From contig NC_085868.1 in NCBI RefSeq assembly GCF_034702125.1, positions 23,234,276 to 23,298,275 on the forward strand: a stretch of DNA of 64,000 bases, in the 5' to 3' direction. A program made the translations under genes and the position numbers. The DNA comes from Engraulis encrasicolus (taxonomy: Eukaryota; Chordata; Actinopteri; Clupeiformes; Engraulidae). Each line of letters opens with the position of its first letter. Position 1 is the stretch's first letter. Shown in pieces: positions 33,450-46,233 of this stretch. The notes under the pieces were generated by a model, which worked only from the letters and a program-made list of their open reading frames with translations, was not told the origin of the DNA and searched no databases.

Positions 33450-33630
33450 ATTTATGCCCCGGGGCACGAACGTGTGACCTCGTCAACTACAACGGTCCGG
33501 CAATGGGAGACACAGTACGATACCGCTGGACCAAGAGACCAGTCTCCCGGTCCAACGACATCGACACTGTATGAGGCTTTAGGAGGGAGGTTTACCAACG
33601 TTCCACGCCAACTCTGCTGGTTAGCCTCCG
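33450..33630 (-). mobile_element. tRNA-derived SINE fragment, antisense
   Basis: Read on the minus strand it has a tRNA-like head (GGTCCAGCGGTATCGTACTG) and a box-B-like GTTCGTGCCCC. A T-rich stretch precedes it on the plus strand. It is one of three SINE pieces within 1 kb. Confidence 0.6.
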
Positions 33631-33815
33631 TTACATGTCATAGACCCATATGCATCATACAAGTCTGAGTAAGATAGGTTTTCAGCAGAGGCAGGGGCAG
33701 GGGCAACAGAAGACAAGTAATCCTTCATAAGCTTGGATAAACTGATGAACTGATGAAGGTGCACCAGAAGAGACACCACGCATCTGTTGCAATATATTAG
33801 TTAGCCAGCTATCAC

Positions 33816-33996
33816 ATTCTTTTTTAAACTATTTTTGGACGGCTTTTGCCTTTATTTTCATAGGACAGTGTAGTAATGATAGGAAGCGAGTTGGGAGAGA
33901 GATGGGGAAAGGTCGGCAAAGGACCAGAGCCGAACTCAAAACAGGGTCGGCCGCATAGTAGACAAGTGCCCTACCATTAAGCTACGGTAGGCCCCC
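33816..33996 (-). mobile_element. tRNA-derived SINE, antisense
   Basis: On the minus strand the head reads as a tRNA-like GGCCTACCGTAGCTTAATGG followed by a box-B-like TTTTGAGTTCGGCTC. Then comes a pyrimidine-rich body (CCCCATCTCTCTCCCAACTC) and an end with AATAAAGGCAAAAG. This is the structure of a typical fish tRNA SINE. Confidence 0.82.
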
Positions 33997-34189
33997 CTTG
34001 TCACTTTCTGTTTTTGTCAAACAGTATGGCCCTCCCACAAAACGTCATATTATTGGTCTAGAGCATTTGTGCAGAGCAAGCATAACATGAGTTGCAATGT
34101 GCTGACTCTCTTTCACCATTATTTTCCCACTTCAGTTTGCGGTTACTATTTAGCCATTTTATGTGTTTTTGTGTTGTTGTTTTGTGCAG

Positions 34190-36720
34190 GTGGAAACCGA
34201 GGGCTATGTGCAGTATAACCTGTTTGGCACCATGCAGGTGGAGAACATCATCGAGTCGTAGTGCAGCATTGTCGATGTCTTCAGGTGGAGCAACATGGAG
34301 AAGATCCTGCAGATGCCACCACAGTCCTCTGAAGCTGCACTGGTGAGCAAGCACTGGGCAGGCAGAGTATACTTGTTTATATTCATAATAAAAACAAACC
34401 TTAATGGCTTAATTTCAATAAAGTAACTCTACTATGATGCTCATGTAAGTGTAATGGATGTTATTTACATGCTTCTTTCAAAGCAGAAGAAGATGCACAT
34501 CCTGAGCTCAGAAGGATAAATAAAAAACCTGCCATAAAATGTATCTTATCAGCCAATCAGTAGTCGAGACAGGTGAATCAGCTCCTCAGTGAATTTACCT
34601 TTGTTAGAATGAAAACATGGCAGATTTGTGATGTCATTTCGAGCTGTATGTGTTTCTCTGTATGTCTATGTACAAACTTGTGCAACATCAATTTGGTATT
34701 TTCATTCTCCCCACAGAACAGGAGAACATTGCTAAAAACGGCCATGGCCCAGTGAGGGAAAGTGGCAGAGGTAAGTTGCCCTTAGAAAGTTTAGCTGCCA
34801 TGGTGCCTCTAGTGTGAGACAAGTCAAGCACACATGCTGTGGCACATTCAGTATGCTTTGACACAAGCCAGCAAGCTAATGCAGCAAGCAATACTTCTGT
34901 TGTTGGTCCTGCAGCAGGCCCTTAAGGAGGAGAAGGCAGTCACTCCCACCCAACAGAAGAGCATTAACATCTACAGCACTGCACTGTGGGCCTGGACTGG
35001 AGCCGGGATCTGGAATTCACAGTTGAACTCTGGGTCAAGATGCGAACAGTAAGTCTGCTTTTAAAATTTCTGATGCTGTTTGTTAACGACACTAGATGAT
35101 AACATTAGATGATAACGATGACGGCCAAGGAGATTTTTTTTTAATTATTGCTGTATCTGTTTATCATGATATTTTTCTCATATGAAATGTTGTATGTATG
35201 GGGCACCTAAGTCTCCACCCCTTCCGGGCGGCTCGTGGGGCTGGGAAAGCCAAAACTTGACTGGGCTTTAATGAACTGATCAAAGCTATTTTCCGATCCA
35301 CCTCACATTCCTCCGCCGATCACACATATGCTATACCTCAGAATTAAAGATAACCAATGGTGTGTTTGTCGACTTCACTTGGCAAGCGTTTTTTGAGTTG
35401 TGTGCGTGCAAATATATGTAATTATTTGGACTACACAACAGAAGTCGCATGTCTGACGTGCAGCCACTTCAGGTGCAGAGCAGCGGCAGGGTTGACTGTG
35501 CCTCGGTTCACGTCAAATATGCGAGGCGCACGTTGTAGTCTCTAACACAGTTTTGCGCGAAAGCTAAAATAACCTTTCTTGCGTGCCTAAAATGAGTGGT
35601 CTTACGGCGCAAATCCAAACCTTAAAAATTCACTGCCATCATACAGTATGTGAAATCCGGAGCACATGCCAAACGGGATGAGGATTTAGCTTGACTCGCT
35701 CCATTAACTCCCATTAAAGATTTTGAGAGCTTCAGCCCCACGACTCGGAAGTAGAAGGGCGTGACTTGGTACCCCATTGTTACTGCGGAGGCATTTTTCC
35801 CTGAAGAAAACTAAGGTGGGGGAGGGTTTAAACGGTGTTGTGGACAGGTGCCGTCTTGGTGCATTCAGGCCGACTGAGAGCCGTGTCAGTGCCCGTTCCC
35901 GCACCTAATCGCGAACCAGCCATCGTGTTCACGCCACAGATCTTGTCGTTCGCGAACCGGTTCACAGATAAGCACTAGTGCAGAACGTAACTGGTGTGGG
36001 CACCAGCACCGGCTCCATTCTGATCGGCCTGAAACCCACCTTTTGAGGTTTTCTGCTTTGATTAACAATGAGGTCATCTGGTAGTAATGGCAGCTTGTCA
36101 TTCATAGGTATAACATCTTACCAGGACATCATGGACTGCCTGAAGATGGTCATCTCTGCTGTTACGTGGCCAGGTCAAGCCATGGGTGAGGTTACATACA
36201 TGCCACTTCTCTCATTTTTCTCTCATCATTTTTGCATCCCATACATCTCATTTGACCAAGGGCGTTTTACGTCCCTTGAGGTCGTCTTATCCGGACCCAG
36301 ACATAACTGTAATGCAAATGCAATTTCTATTATTTTTTACAAAGCATATCATACTGTATTTCTTGTGAAACTGTATCGCATTAAAATTAATTTATATTTT
36401 CAGGGAACCTAGTTAAGGTCTGTTGCAAAGGTGGCATCCTCCAATATGAATTTATGGGGGGAAATCCTTGTTTGTGTTCATAGTACGGCCCTTGGAGGAA
36501 TGAAAAAAGTTTTCCCACTCCTGAAGTAAGGGAACTGAGCTTTCCCTCTGTCCTCTCTCCCCCAGGTGCACAGGAACATCAGCAACTCTGGGCCTGCTCA
36601 TCCTGCAGTCGTATAAGCAGGAGATGGAGGAGGGGAGCCTGTCGAGCCTGGCCCCCGTACACATGGTGCTGCAGATGGGCCTGGACAAGATGAGAAAAAA
36701 CTGCATCAACTACCTCATAC
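34190..36720 (+). pseudogene. Exon-like segments of an unidentified, possibly decayed gene
   Basis: Segments with protein-like character lie between plausible splice sites. 34190-34342 (acceptor TTTTGTGCAG, donor CTG|GTGAGC) reads 51 codons in one frame with a single TAG at 34259-34261. 34717-34770 (acceptor CCCCACAG, donor GAG|GTAAGT) is open in only one frame. A piece at about 34977-35047 ends ACA|GTAAGT. A piece at about 36096-36181 follows a TTCATAG acceptor. 36566-36720 follows TCTCCCCCAG, is open for 52 codons and ends in TAG. The phases of consecutive pieces do not join cleanly. I recognise no family. Either my exon limits are wrong or this is a pseudogene. Other possible pieces extend to 37390. 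Confidence 0.3.
35864..36033. mobile_element. MITE with TTCAGGCC ends, internally deleted copy (170 bp)
   Basis: Terminal inverted repeats TTCAGGCCGA occur at both ends. The interior carries CGAACCGGTTC and GGTGCGGGAACGG-type motifs. It is an inverted, shorter version of the element at 62897-63209, lacking about 140 bp of the interior. No target duplication was found. Confidence 0.82.
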
Positions 36721-36972
36721 AGTAGGTCAGCACTGCCCCACACAGGGCCATGCCACATGACTCATGCATGTGTTTGTGTGTCTGTCTGTCTCTTTGACTT
36801 TCTGACTATCTGCTGTCTGGACAAGTATTTTTTTAAACAATCATCAATATATATTGAAAGCCTTTCTATTTTGGTGTCTTTTGTTTTGTATCCATAACCC
36901 TGTTTATGTTGTTACAGGAAAGGAGTTGACCACTAATTATTTGCTGGTGAGTTTTATGTTTCAAACGTTTCT

Positions 36973-37097
36973 ATACATGGGTTCACCATGTTTATCAACA
37001 CAGTATTGTTAGGAGGGGCAAGACACTGGCAGCCAACCACATGAGCTCATTTTTTGACAGACAGCGGTTTCCAACAAGCAGAGGTTGAGTTGTGCAC
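36973..37097 (+). repeat. Interspersed repeat, plus copy (partner at 50421-50543)
   Basis: About 125 bp including AGGGGCAAGACACTGGCAGC, CCAACCAC, AGCGGTTTCCAACAA and AGAGGTTGAGTTGTG. An inverted copy lies at 50421-50543. The family is unknown. Confidence 0.88.
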
Positions 37098-37781
37098 AAT
37101 GGCCAATTTTCCCATCTCATGTTTTGCTTCATTTATTTATTTAGTTAAAAAATACAGGCAATTTTTAAAATATAGTCAAGTTTTTTTATGACACAAAGGG
37201 TTCTACTATGACTGTCTATCACTGTCTCTTATTTTATGTCTTTACTTTTTTATATTAAAAGGTCATCGTAAATCTTGACTGTGTCTTGTAGATCGTGCTT
37301 GAGGTACTACAAAACCTGCCCTTATGATTAGGAACACGTCTTTCAGATGGAAATCAGACCTGTTGTGATCAGCAGCTTCTACCAAAAGTAAGTTTGCCAT
37401 GACTCATTGGTCATGTAATTGTCTCACAAACGTATGTTTTCAAATGTACTTATGTTCAGAAGAGTTCAGGTTCAATACCCATGTGTTTTAAAGAGTGTGT
37501 GGAGTCCAGGTGTTGGCTACAGTACTGAGCAGTGTACCGCAGTCCATGACGCCACACAAAGAGAGAATGGTTTCGACGGGGCTGGTCAAGACATTGGGTT
37601 CCCTGTGTGATGGTTCTAGACACACACTATTATGGCGGTCCATTTATGTAAATTGTTTAATCGTTAAGTCAAAGTAGCAATAGTAGTAAATTGCAATCAT
37701 GACCTGGATGACGGAGGGTTTTCATATTTGTCTTGCAGTTGTAATTGTGGCAATCAATGTGGTAACATTTCATTATTAAAG

Positions 37782-37902
<121 letters not shown>

Positions 37903-38100
37903 GCCAGGGCTTGTGAGAGGTGTGGACGTCCTTCCATCTCAGCAGCCAGCCTCTGGCGAATCATGTGACCTTACACCTCAGGTGAGCCCACAGCTTCATC
38001 CACATACAATCGCGGCTATAAAAGCTTGTGTTCCTTTTTCATCAACCTAGGTGTGGGAACCCTGAATGTGAGCTAAGTATTGTCCTCCATGGGTAAAACG

Positions 38101-38335
38101 TGGCATTGTGGTTAGGGAGATGGTCTTTCAATCTGGGAGTGGTACTTCTTGAGAGCTTCTACCTACCTTCTACTAGGGAGTTGGACTTCTACCTACACCT
38201 TAATCCATGGCTGAAGTGCAAGGCACAGAACCCCACATTGCTCCAGGGACTATAACCAATACCCTGAAAAATATTAACTGTTTGTCACATTGGATAAAAG
38301 CATCAGATAAGTGTCATACAATGTAACGCAATAGC
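38101..38335 (+). mobile_element. tRNA-derived SINE (same family as 20570-20703)
   Basis: The head GGCATTGTGGTTAGGGAGAT is tRNA-promoter-like. The body has CCATGGCTGAAGTGCAAGGC, ACCCCACATTGCTCCAGGG and GGATAAAAGCATCAGATAAG. It ends in an ATG-rich tail (CAATGTAACGCAAT). Confidence 0.8.
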
Positions 38336-38646
38336 TGTATGTGTAGACAAGACCACGATGCACATGTGCGTCTCTGATGCGTGTGAAGCACGATACATCA
38401 ACCCTTTGAGGACTTTTTGACACTTCCATTGATAAAACAAAAAAGTGTTGCCAGGCTTAAACTTGGACGTGAGAATGTTGTAAGGTCCTTGTGAAATGGA
38501 ATTACCAAATGTTCTGTTATCCAAACCCCACTGTAGTTTCAATTGGTCTTCAGTGGTCACTTAATTTAACAAATATTGTACAAGTGATGCCACTTTTATA
38601 GTCAATTCGTAAGGAAAGCCAGGACAGAGGTTTAATTTGTTTCCGC

Positions 38647-38773
<127 letters not shown>

Positions 38774-39054
38774 TAAGAGGTAGATAATGACTTTCCGAGC
38801 TTTGTTTTGTAGCATAAGCACAGGCTGCTTGGCATGCATGTGAGCTTTGTGTGTGATGGTACAGCACGGTTGGCAAATCACAGTATTGGTTGCACTGAAC
38901 ATTGACTGGCAAGTCACGGGCGAGCCCTGTGTGGCGGAATATGCAGGATGACGTTGATTACCGCCACTCTTTTATGTGAAGTATATTACTTTGTACACTT
39001 CTGTTGCTTTTGGTGTATTTGTTGTACTGTAACATTACAGTGATGTAACTTGTG

Positions 39055-39092
39055 CTGATGCTGCTGCTGCTGTTGCTGCTGCTGCTGTTGTA
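39055..39092. repeat. (CTG)n/(CTGTTG) trinucleotide repeat
   Basis: A short CTG-rich triplet array with TTG interruptions. Confidence 0.85.
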
Positions 39093-39439
39093 CTGTTCCT
39101 GTGTATATCATCAGAATTACTCATGTCATGTTACGTTTTTTTTTTTTTTCAGGTGTAATTAGAGGAGCAGTGCGACGGCAAGAAAGAGCTGCACCATGAA
39201 TGGCCTGGCCCAAAGCCTGTCCAGCTGCTGACAACCTTGGCTGCACCCTGGACATGTCATCCATCAGCCACCCTCCCACTAACATTCTTTTGTTTAGTAT
39301 TAGAACGTGGTATCTATTTTGTAATGATAGACTTGACATAGTCCTGTGGGAATATAGAAAGCACTTCTGTGAGTCCATCACGGAAAACACTTCCGGTTCC
39401 TCAAACATCCGTGTCCATTCCATGGAATTATGTGAGATC

Positions 39440-39528
<89 letters not shown>

Positions 39529-39559
39529 TGTGTGCGTGTGTGCGTGTGTGTGTGTGTGT
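39440..39559. repeat. (TG)n microsatellite with CG interruptions at the 3' end
   Basis: Pure TG for about 85 bp, then GCGTGTGTGC-type interruptions. Confidence 0.97.
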
Positions 39560-40625
39560 CATAAGTCACCTTTTCCTTGTAATTAGACTGATATTATTTG
39601 CTGTATTTTTATTAATACTCTGCACTATACAGCAACACTGGATGGATAGATTTTAGGACACTATGATCTACCCCAAGTTATTTCATCTGAACACTTTTGC
39701 ACCTTGTTGGTTTACTGTGCACTGTACAGTAGTGTGGATGACTTTTTTTCCCCCTTGCAATATTGGAATTTGTGTATTTGTGTTCATTATTATTATTATT
39801 CCCTTCTGCATCATTAAAATTAATCTAATATATTCAACCTTGAGTATTTACCATTATTTGTCCCAATACATCAGAACATTGTAAATGATTTTATTTTAAT
39901 TGAGCACTTCATTTGTGAAATTATTGTCATCATGATGGAAGGGTCACAGTGGCCCACATTTTTGTATTTTCCTTATTGTGAATAATGTAGGGTTTACACA
40001 AAAGTTATCATTTGATATTATGAAATTCTTTCGCATTTTGGTATTTTTACATCATGTTTTTGGAAGTAATTAAACAAGTTTGAGTTCATGCACAAAACTT
40101 TAACACTTAGCCTACTATATGTGTCTTTATGTTGTACTCTCCTTGACAGTGTGCTCCTTGGTCAAGGTTAGTGAGCTTCGTAAGGCCAAACTGCAGGATG
40201 GTCAAATTATATGGACATTCATGAATAATGCTTGGATGGGGCCTATACTAAAAATATGTGAAAATGAAAAAGGGTAGGCTGTAACTATAATGTATTTCTG
40301 GACATTCAAAGTGGCGGACATGGAGAAGATCCCTCTTTTCATGCATGATGAACACTCGAATTTGATGGTGGTGGTAAATATTGCTACAAATATTACACAG
40401 TGCACATTTAAAGACATCATCTCAGAAGACATAAAGACATAATTGCAATTTACTGTACTGTATGCTCTGTAGAACTCCCTAGTTATGAGTTTATTTTTGC
40501 CTCCAGCATCAATCAAGCAGTTAGACGTTTCATACTTTTCTGGACAAATTATGTAATCTCTAACGCCAACATCTGTTCCACGTGCCCATTTTTGTTTTCA
40601 ATAAGTGGGTGAACTAAAAGGCCTA
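39560..40625. other. Intergenic, nothing recognised
   Basis: AT-rich sequence with several AATAAA-like motifs but no associated gene that I can support. Confidence 0.4.
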
Positions 40626-40631
40626 CCATAC

Positions 40632-40950
40632 CAGGGGTGGGGAACCTATGTCTCGCGGTCCATTTGTGGCCTTTGAAGGTGTTTTATTCAGCCCCCCGAC
40701 ATAATTTTGATGTTAAGCAGCGTCACATGAAATCTGTCATTTTGTAAAGGAATCTTAGAAATTCCATTTGCAATAAAACTAAACTATAGGGTCCTAGAGA
40801 AGGTGGGGTCTGTGTAAAGGTGGCCGCCTTCCATATAAGCCTGAAGTTCAGGGGGAAATCCTGGTTTGTATTCATAGCCCTCTGAGGACTTCTACAGTCC
40901 TTGGAGCAATTTGAAGTGGCTCTTTGAATGAAAAAGGTTCCCCACCCCTG
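40632..40950. mobile_element. hAT-like MITE with CAGGGGTGGGGAACCT ends, 319 bp
   Basis: The left end CAGGGGTGGGGAACCT is matched by AGGTTCCCCACCCCTG at the right, a perfect 16-bp inverted repeat. CCATAC occurs on both sides (40626-40631 and 40951-40956), a 6-bp repeat that may be the remnant of an 8-bp target duplication. There is no coding capacity. Confidence 0.88.
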
Positions 40951-41112
40951 CCATACGCTATCCAGCCTATGGGATTTGTGATCCTTAGGGTTAGGGTTAG
41001 CGTCTCTAACTTTGTTTCATCATAGGATGACCAGATTTGGTGTGCGACATCAATGTGTCAAACAAAATATGGGATAGGAGTCTAATGGTTGATTACTCAT
41101 TGTTTAACTCAA

Positions 41113-41700
41113 TAGCGCCCCCTAGAAATTCATTTTTTCCCATCTTTTAGCGCCACCTACTGGCAACACAGAACAACCTGATGATACCAAATGTGGCATG
41201 TGACATCTTTGTACGTCACATAATAAGTATGTAAAGTCAAATTACAGCTTTCATAGTCACAGGCTCCATAGCGCCCCCTACAATTTCATGCATTTTCTCC
41301 ATTTTTCACAACTTTGGCCACACCCCCTTGACATACAGAAGTACATACATACTTCAGATTGGAAATGTCACTTATATAAGTCACAATGAACATATGAGTG
41401 CAGTCAAAATGCAGCCAAAACATTTGCAGACTCAGTAGCGCCCCCTAGAAATTCACTTTTTTCGCATTTTTCCTCATCTTTGGCCCCTCCTACTGGCAAC
41501 ACCTAATGAGGTAGATGCCTGAAATTTGGTATGTGAGATCTATGTATCACACAGAACAGGAAAGTGAAGAAAAATTACAACTTCTATGTTCACAGACTCT
41601 ATAGCGCCCCCTTGAAATTTCATGTTTCTGAACTTTGGCCCCGCCTCCCAGCAACATACAAGCACGTAGAGGCCTAATATTTTACAGACAAGTTTATCAC
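41113..41700. repeat. Degenerate tandem repeat, about 160-bp unit, four copies
   Basis: TAGCGCCCCCT-type motifs recur at 41113, 41269, 41436 and 41602 (spacings 156, 167 and 166). Each is followed by an AAATTCA-type motif, a TTTGGCCCC or CCACCTACTGGCAAC motif, and a CACA(G)A segment. The units are well diverged. Confidence 0.85.
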
Positions 41701-41957
41701 TATAGACTCTATCAAAATGTGTGCCATATGCTGACATTCAGTGAAAAAAATGGCATTATGCATATCAAGCCCTAAATGGCCCGGCTGCTCTTTCACTGAT
41801 AGCTTTTTAGGATGTCTTTGGACTCAGCATTGAAAAAGCATTCAAAAATTGGTACAAAATACATTTTTTTTGTAGATCACACATTTCTGCATCAATATCA
41901 CTCAAAATATTAATGTTTTGATATTTTAAATAATTTATAATAATTTTTAACCATTAG

Positions 41958-42790
41958 AAGTCATAACCGTAACATGCAAAAATGACGCTTTGTAAGCAAT
42001 TCTGTTGCCCCACAGTGGCTAATGTAAGTCAAATGCCTGAAAATGGTTTGATTTAAGCACAGCACACATGAATCTATCAATTCAAGTGCATATTTGGATG
42101 TATGAGTAGATTTTCAGTGATTTATGTACTTACAAGTATAAAAAGTCATAGTAGTTTGCTGCCAAAATGATGTATTTCCAATCATCTCTGCTGCTCCACA
42201 GTGGTCACACTGATTCCAATGACTGGAAATTGTTTAATTCTAGCCCAGCACACATAAATGTATCAATTTATGTACACATGTGGATGTTTCAATGGATTTT
42301 GAATGATTTATTGACTTATAAGTGCAAAAAGTCATCTAAAAATGATGTATTTCCAAACTTCTCGGCTGCCCTGCAGTGACTACATTGAATGAAATGTCTG
42401 AAAACTGTTTTAATTCGGCCCAGTATACTTAAACTTGTCAATTCTACTACAAATAATGATGTTTAAGTTGGTTTTGAATGATGTATTTACTTATATGTAT
42501 CAAAAGTCATAGCCCTTCACTGCCAAAATGATGTATTTCCAACCATCCCTAAATGTCAGATTTTTTTTTTAAATTCAGCACAGCACACATCGACTTGTGA
42601 ATTGAAGTACTTATGTGGATATTTAAGTGGGTTTTTATAGGATGTATTGACTTTTAAATACTAAGTCATGGTTCTTTGCTGCCAACATTATTTCCAAGAA
42701 TCTCTGCGTGGATATAGGTTCATGTTAGCAGCACACACCCACCGATTGATTTCACTAGAATATGGATTTTTAAGTCAGCTTTGAGAGAAG
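41958..42790. repeat. Degenerate tandem repeat, about 180-bp unit, five copies
   Basis: AAGTCAT recurs at 41958, 42143, 42329, 42504 and 42663 (spacings 185, 186, 175 and 159). Shared blocks are TGCCAAAATGATGTATTTCC, CTGC(C)CCACAGTGG, AGCACAGCACACAT and a GGATGT(T)TAAGTGG-type motif. It is distinct from the preceding 160-bp array. Confidence 0.87.
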
Positions 42791-43877
42791 GTTTGTGGGC
42801 TACAAAAACAAATAAGTGGGAAAATTACTTGTCTGTATATTTCCAAAATGTGTCATATTTCACATCAAAATACTGAATAGTCATTGATTTCTGAGTGGCA
42901 CACAACTATTATGCCTAACTGCACAACTCAAAATAAACATTTTGAAGTGGGTTTTGGGGTATCTGGGGTGTGAATATAATCAGTAGCAAAAGCGGTCTGC
43001 AGGCTTCAGTGTGGTAGGCTTAAGTATAGAATATTATATTATAATACTTTTGTAGCCTGCCTGTTGAATGCCAAAAGAGTATTTTAGGTAAATTTTAGGT
43101 CTCTTCTGCCCCTGACTCAACTCACAGTTTACTTTAGTCTAAATAGGCCTATGTTTGTTTTGAGAGATTGAAGGCATGCAAAATCACCAAAAAAAATGTG
43201 TGAAATATGACCTACAAATAGGAAAACACACAAAAGTATACACTGAAGAAGGCTCTGCGCACCTATGCGTGGGTCCCTGATCACGTTTTTAAATTAAAAT
43301 AGCCTTGTTTGAATAAAGGCTTTTTATATCCTTTGGTCAAGAAGATTTCCTTGAACCCCACAGACTAGCTCAATCGCCCAATAGTGTAGTTTTAATCGCA
43401 TGATCCGACCCTTGTGACATGTGCACTAAACAAGGATGGATCAGATCAACAGCCTATCAGGCCTATGCCCAGGGGTCAAAATGCCAAGGGCCCAGAAGCC
43501 CAAGCTTCTATAGTACTATTTCCATTGTTATAGAGCCTTTTGAATTGCATTTTATCCATTGTCTGGCTCAGGGACTCATGAAGTCATAATCCCTGGTGAT
43601 GAACTACCACACATCTCATTTAGGAGGATGCAGTCACTGAGAGACCAACTTGTGCACACCTCAGACAGCATTTTTGGACAGGATCCGGGCCAGATGTTGA
43701 CTAATGTTTGGGCAGGATCAGCAGAACGGATCTGGCCCAGTGTCTCGTTTACAACTACCCAGCGCAGCGCTGGATCAAGAATGGATGAGGGCCACAACTG
43801 GCCTAGATCAGCTAGAAAGCCTACCAAAACGTGGATAAGATTCGTCCCGGATCTGTGCCTGATCCATATTACACATT
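42791..43877. other. Intergenic, nothing recognised
   Basis: Several GGATC(C/T)GGGCC-like motifs at 43680-43735 may be a degenerate relative of the 33-bp array that follows. No gene is supported. Confidence 0.4.
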
Positions 43878-43976
43878 TGGGGCTCATCTGACCCTAATCC
43901 TTTTCCTACCTGGGGCTCATTTGGCCTTGATCCATTTCCTATCTGGGGCTCATTTGGCCCTGATCCGTATTCTGTA
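43878..43976. repeat. 33-bp minisatellite, three copies
   Basis: Units start TGGGGCTCAT at 43878, 43911 and 43944, each exactly 33 bp with a few substitutions. Because 33 is a multiple of 3, frames stay open through it. Confidence 0.93.
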
Positions 43977-45115
43977 TTCATATAGGCAATGGCAAATATG
44001 TTCAAAACAAATGAGCTGCTCACAATTTATGCATTTTAGTATTATTTATTGTTTTGATAGCGTCCATGTCAGTAGGCAATCTCTCGGGGTTGATTCTTCA
44101 CACACCTGTGAAAGATACTACACACAAAAAGCAGATGAAAAGAAACACTACAGTTAATATTCAACTGTCTGTGCAGGCACAAATGACTGATTATTAACTG
44201 AGAAATAGAGAGGCCACGAACATTATTTACAATGAACTTTGATGGCACCTAATCCAGGTTGTATATCACAAAGCAGTTATTAAAATCAATCACAATGTAA
44301 GATCACACCGCACACTGCTACCAGATGCACACTTATGGACACGCCCAAAGTTGCATAGGTGTACAGCTATTGACAAAATGTGTCTGATTGCACCCAATAA
44401 CTTTTGCTGTCACACTCATATGTAATACATATTTTTTCCCCACCCCACATATCACTGACCACTTGTCCCGCAACAAAAACAATATCCCCTCTGAATAACT
44501 GGTCCACTGAACAAGGACCAAGTAGATGCTTCCCAATATACAAGCAGCAATACCAGTCTCAACAAGCAAGGCAGCCTCAAGCAAAAATTGGAATTTGCGC
44601 TGAAAACAGGCACAGGCGATTTTCCTCAAACCTACAAGTACTCTCCGGGGACATTTTCCAAAGTTTTCATCTGAAAAAGAAATGGGGGAGGGGCAACAAG
44701 CAAAAAAAGGACAGTAGTTCATCACTGAGCAGCATAGTTGGAATGATATATGCACAAAATGTAGGCAACAATTTAGGAGATAATGTCGATTCGAATCTGA
44801 AGTGACAAACCTCATTGCCATCAGCAGCGGGCATTAATAGTGCAACAGGCAGTTATCAAGAAATACTTACATCCAAATATTGAGAAAGCGCATTTTAAGT
44901 GAAAGGATGTTCTTGCAACATCGTATAGGGCTGTATAATAATTACTTTTAATGCATCATAACATTTCCAAGCCAAATGGACTGCAACTGTGGAACACCTG
45001 CACCTATTGATGTATGAGAGCATTCTACTGCAGCATTCCAGAATTCCTCAAACTACAGCTCACAAGACCTCACAAAATATGGCATATTGTAATATTTTGA
45101 TCCAGTGGTGTAGTT

Positions 45116-45245
45116 TCAATTCAATTCAATTCATTTATTTCTTCAGGACATTGCACATTAATGAACATAAACATACATATACATATATGTAAATGTGCCA
45201 GATTGTAGCCCAAAGGCTAATTTCCATCTGGTGTCCAAAATAGGC
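45116..45245 (+). repeat. Interspersed repeat related to 57825-57970
   Basis: It begins with a TTCAA(TTCAA)n stretch, then TTCATTTATTTCTTCAGGAC, TTGCACATTAATGAACAT and GCCAAAGGCTAATTTCCATC-like motifs. The same order in diverged form occurs at about 57825-57970. It is probably a truncated retroposon. Boundaries are approximate. Confidence 0.65.
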
Positions 45246-45361
45246 AGGCTAGATGTTTACAAGCATTATAAATTAAAATCCCAAACATACATCTAAAACC
45301 AAAACAGACTGTTAGTAACAAAAGAAATGAAACACAATACAGACACAAAAAGCATGTCAAT

Positions 45362-45479
<118 letters not shown>

Positions 45480-45712
45480 GCCCCAAGATAGGGCTATGTA
45501 TTATGTGAGTAGTTTACCTTTTTGTGGTGGGTATACTGTATATTTGAGCATGTTTGTGGTGGGGTATACTGTATATGTGTGTATATATACTATTCTTAAT
45601 ATTGATTCAATTTTAGGTGGGTATACTGAAATCCCTGACATTTTCAGGTGGGTATACTGCGCACCTGCGTTCTATATACTGTGGACTACACCACTGTTTT
45701 GACCCTACCCTA

Positions 45713-45832
45713 CAACATGACAAGGAATGGATAAGAAGTTACAATTCCTTTTACTCTCTCTCAAACCAATTGAAACCCAGGTGTTGATCCCTCAGTCAAA
45801 GAGTAATTCTTACCCATTCCTTGTCATGTTGG
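45713..45832. other. Hairpin with about 27-bp arms
   Basis: AACATGACAAGGAATGGATA at about 45715 is matched by an inverted copy ending near 45832 (27 of about 29 positions), with a loop of about 65 bases. It could be a small foldback element or a structured RNA. Confidence 0.5.
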
Positions 45833-46233
45833 TTGGTTCCTTCTGGAAGGCAGTGGCAATGATACAATGGCTATAGACAAAACAACCACACAGTCAAGTC
45901 AACATTACACTTACTGTGGTTGGCAGCATGCGTTTCTATGGTCTTGGTTATGTAGGCACACTTCATTGGAAAATTACACCTGGAAATCTGTGAAATACGT
46001 ATATGTGTGATATGAAATGTGTTCAATAACTGTTCAATGTAAGACCATAATATTATAGATTAGACCCTCTGGTGGACAGAAACACATGCACCGCAAACTA
46101 ACCAACAAATGAACACAAAAGAAACTCAGACTATCGCATATTTCTCTTTGGTACAGGCCCCTAAATATAGTATTTTAAGAATGATGAATGGTCTATGCAT
46201 TGTGATGATGTAGGAGATCACAGGAGAGCCTAC

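Noticed and set aside
43650..43760. GGATCC-like motifs as another copy of the 58190 hAT family
   Set aside because: There are no TAGAGATGCAC ends and the surrounding sequence differs. It fits better as degenerate sequence related to the neighbouring 33-bp array.
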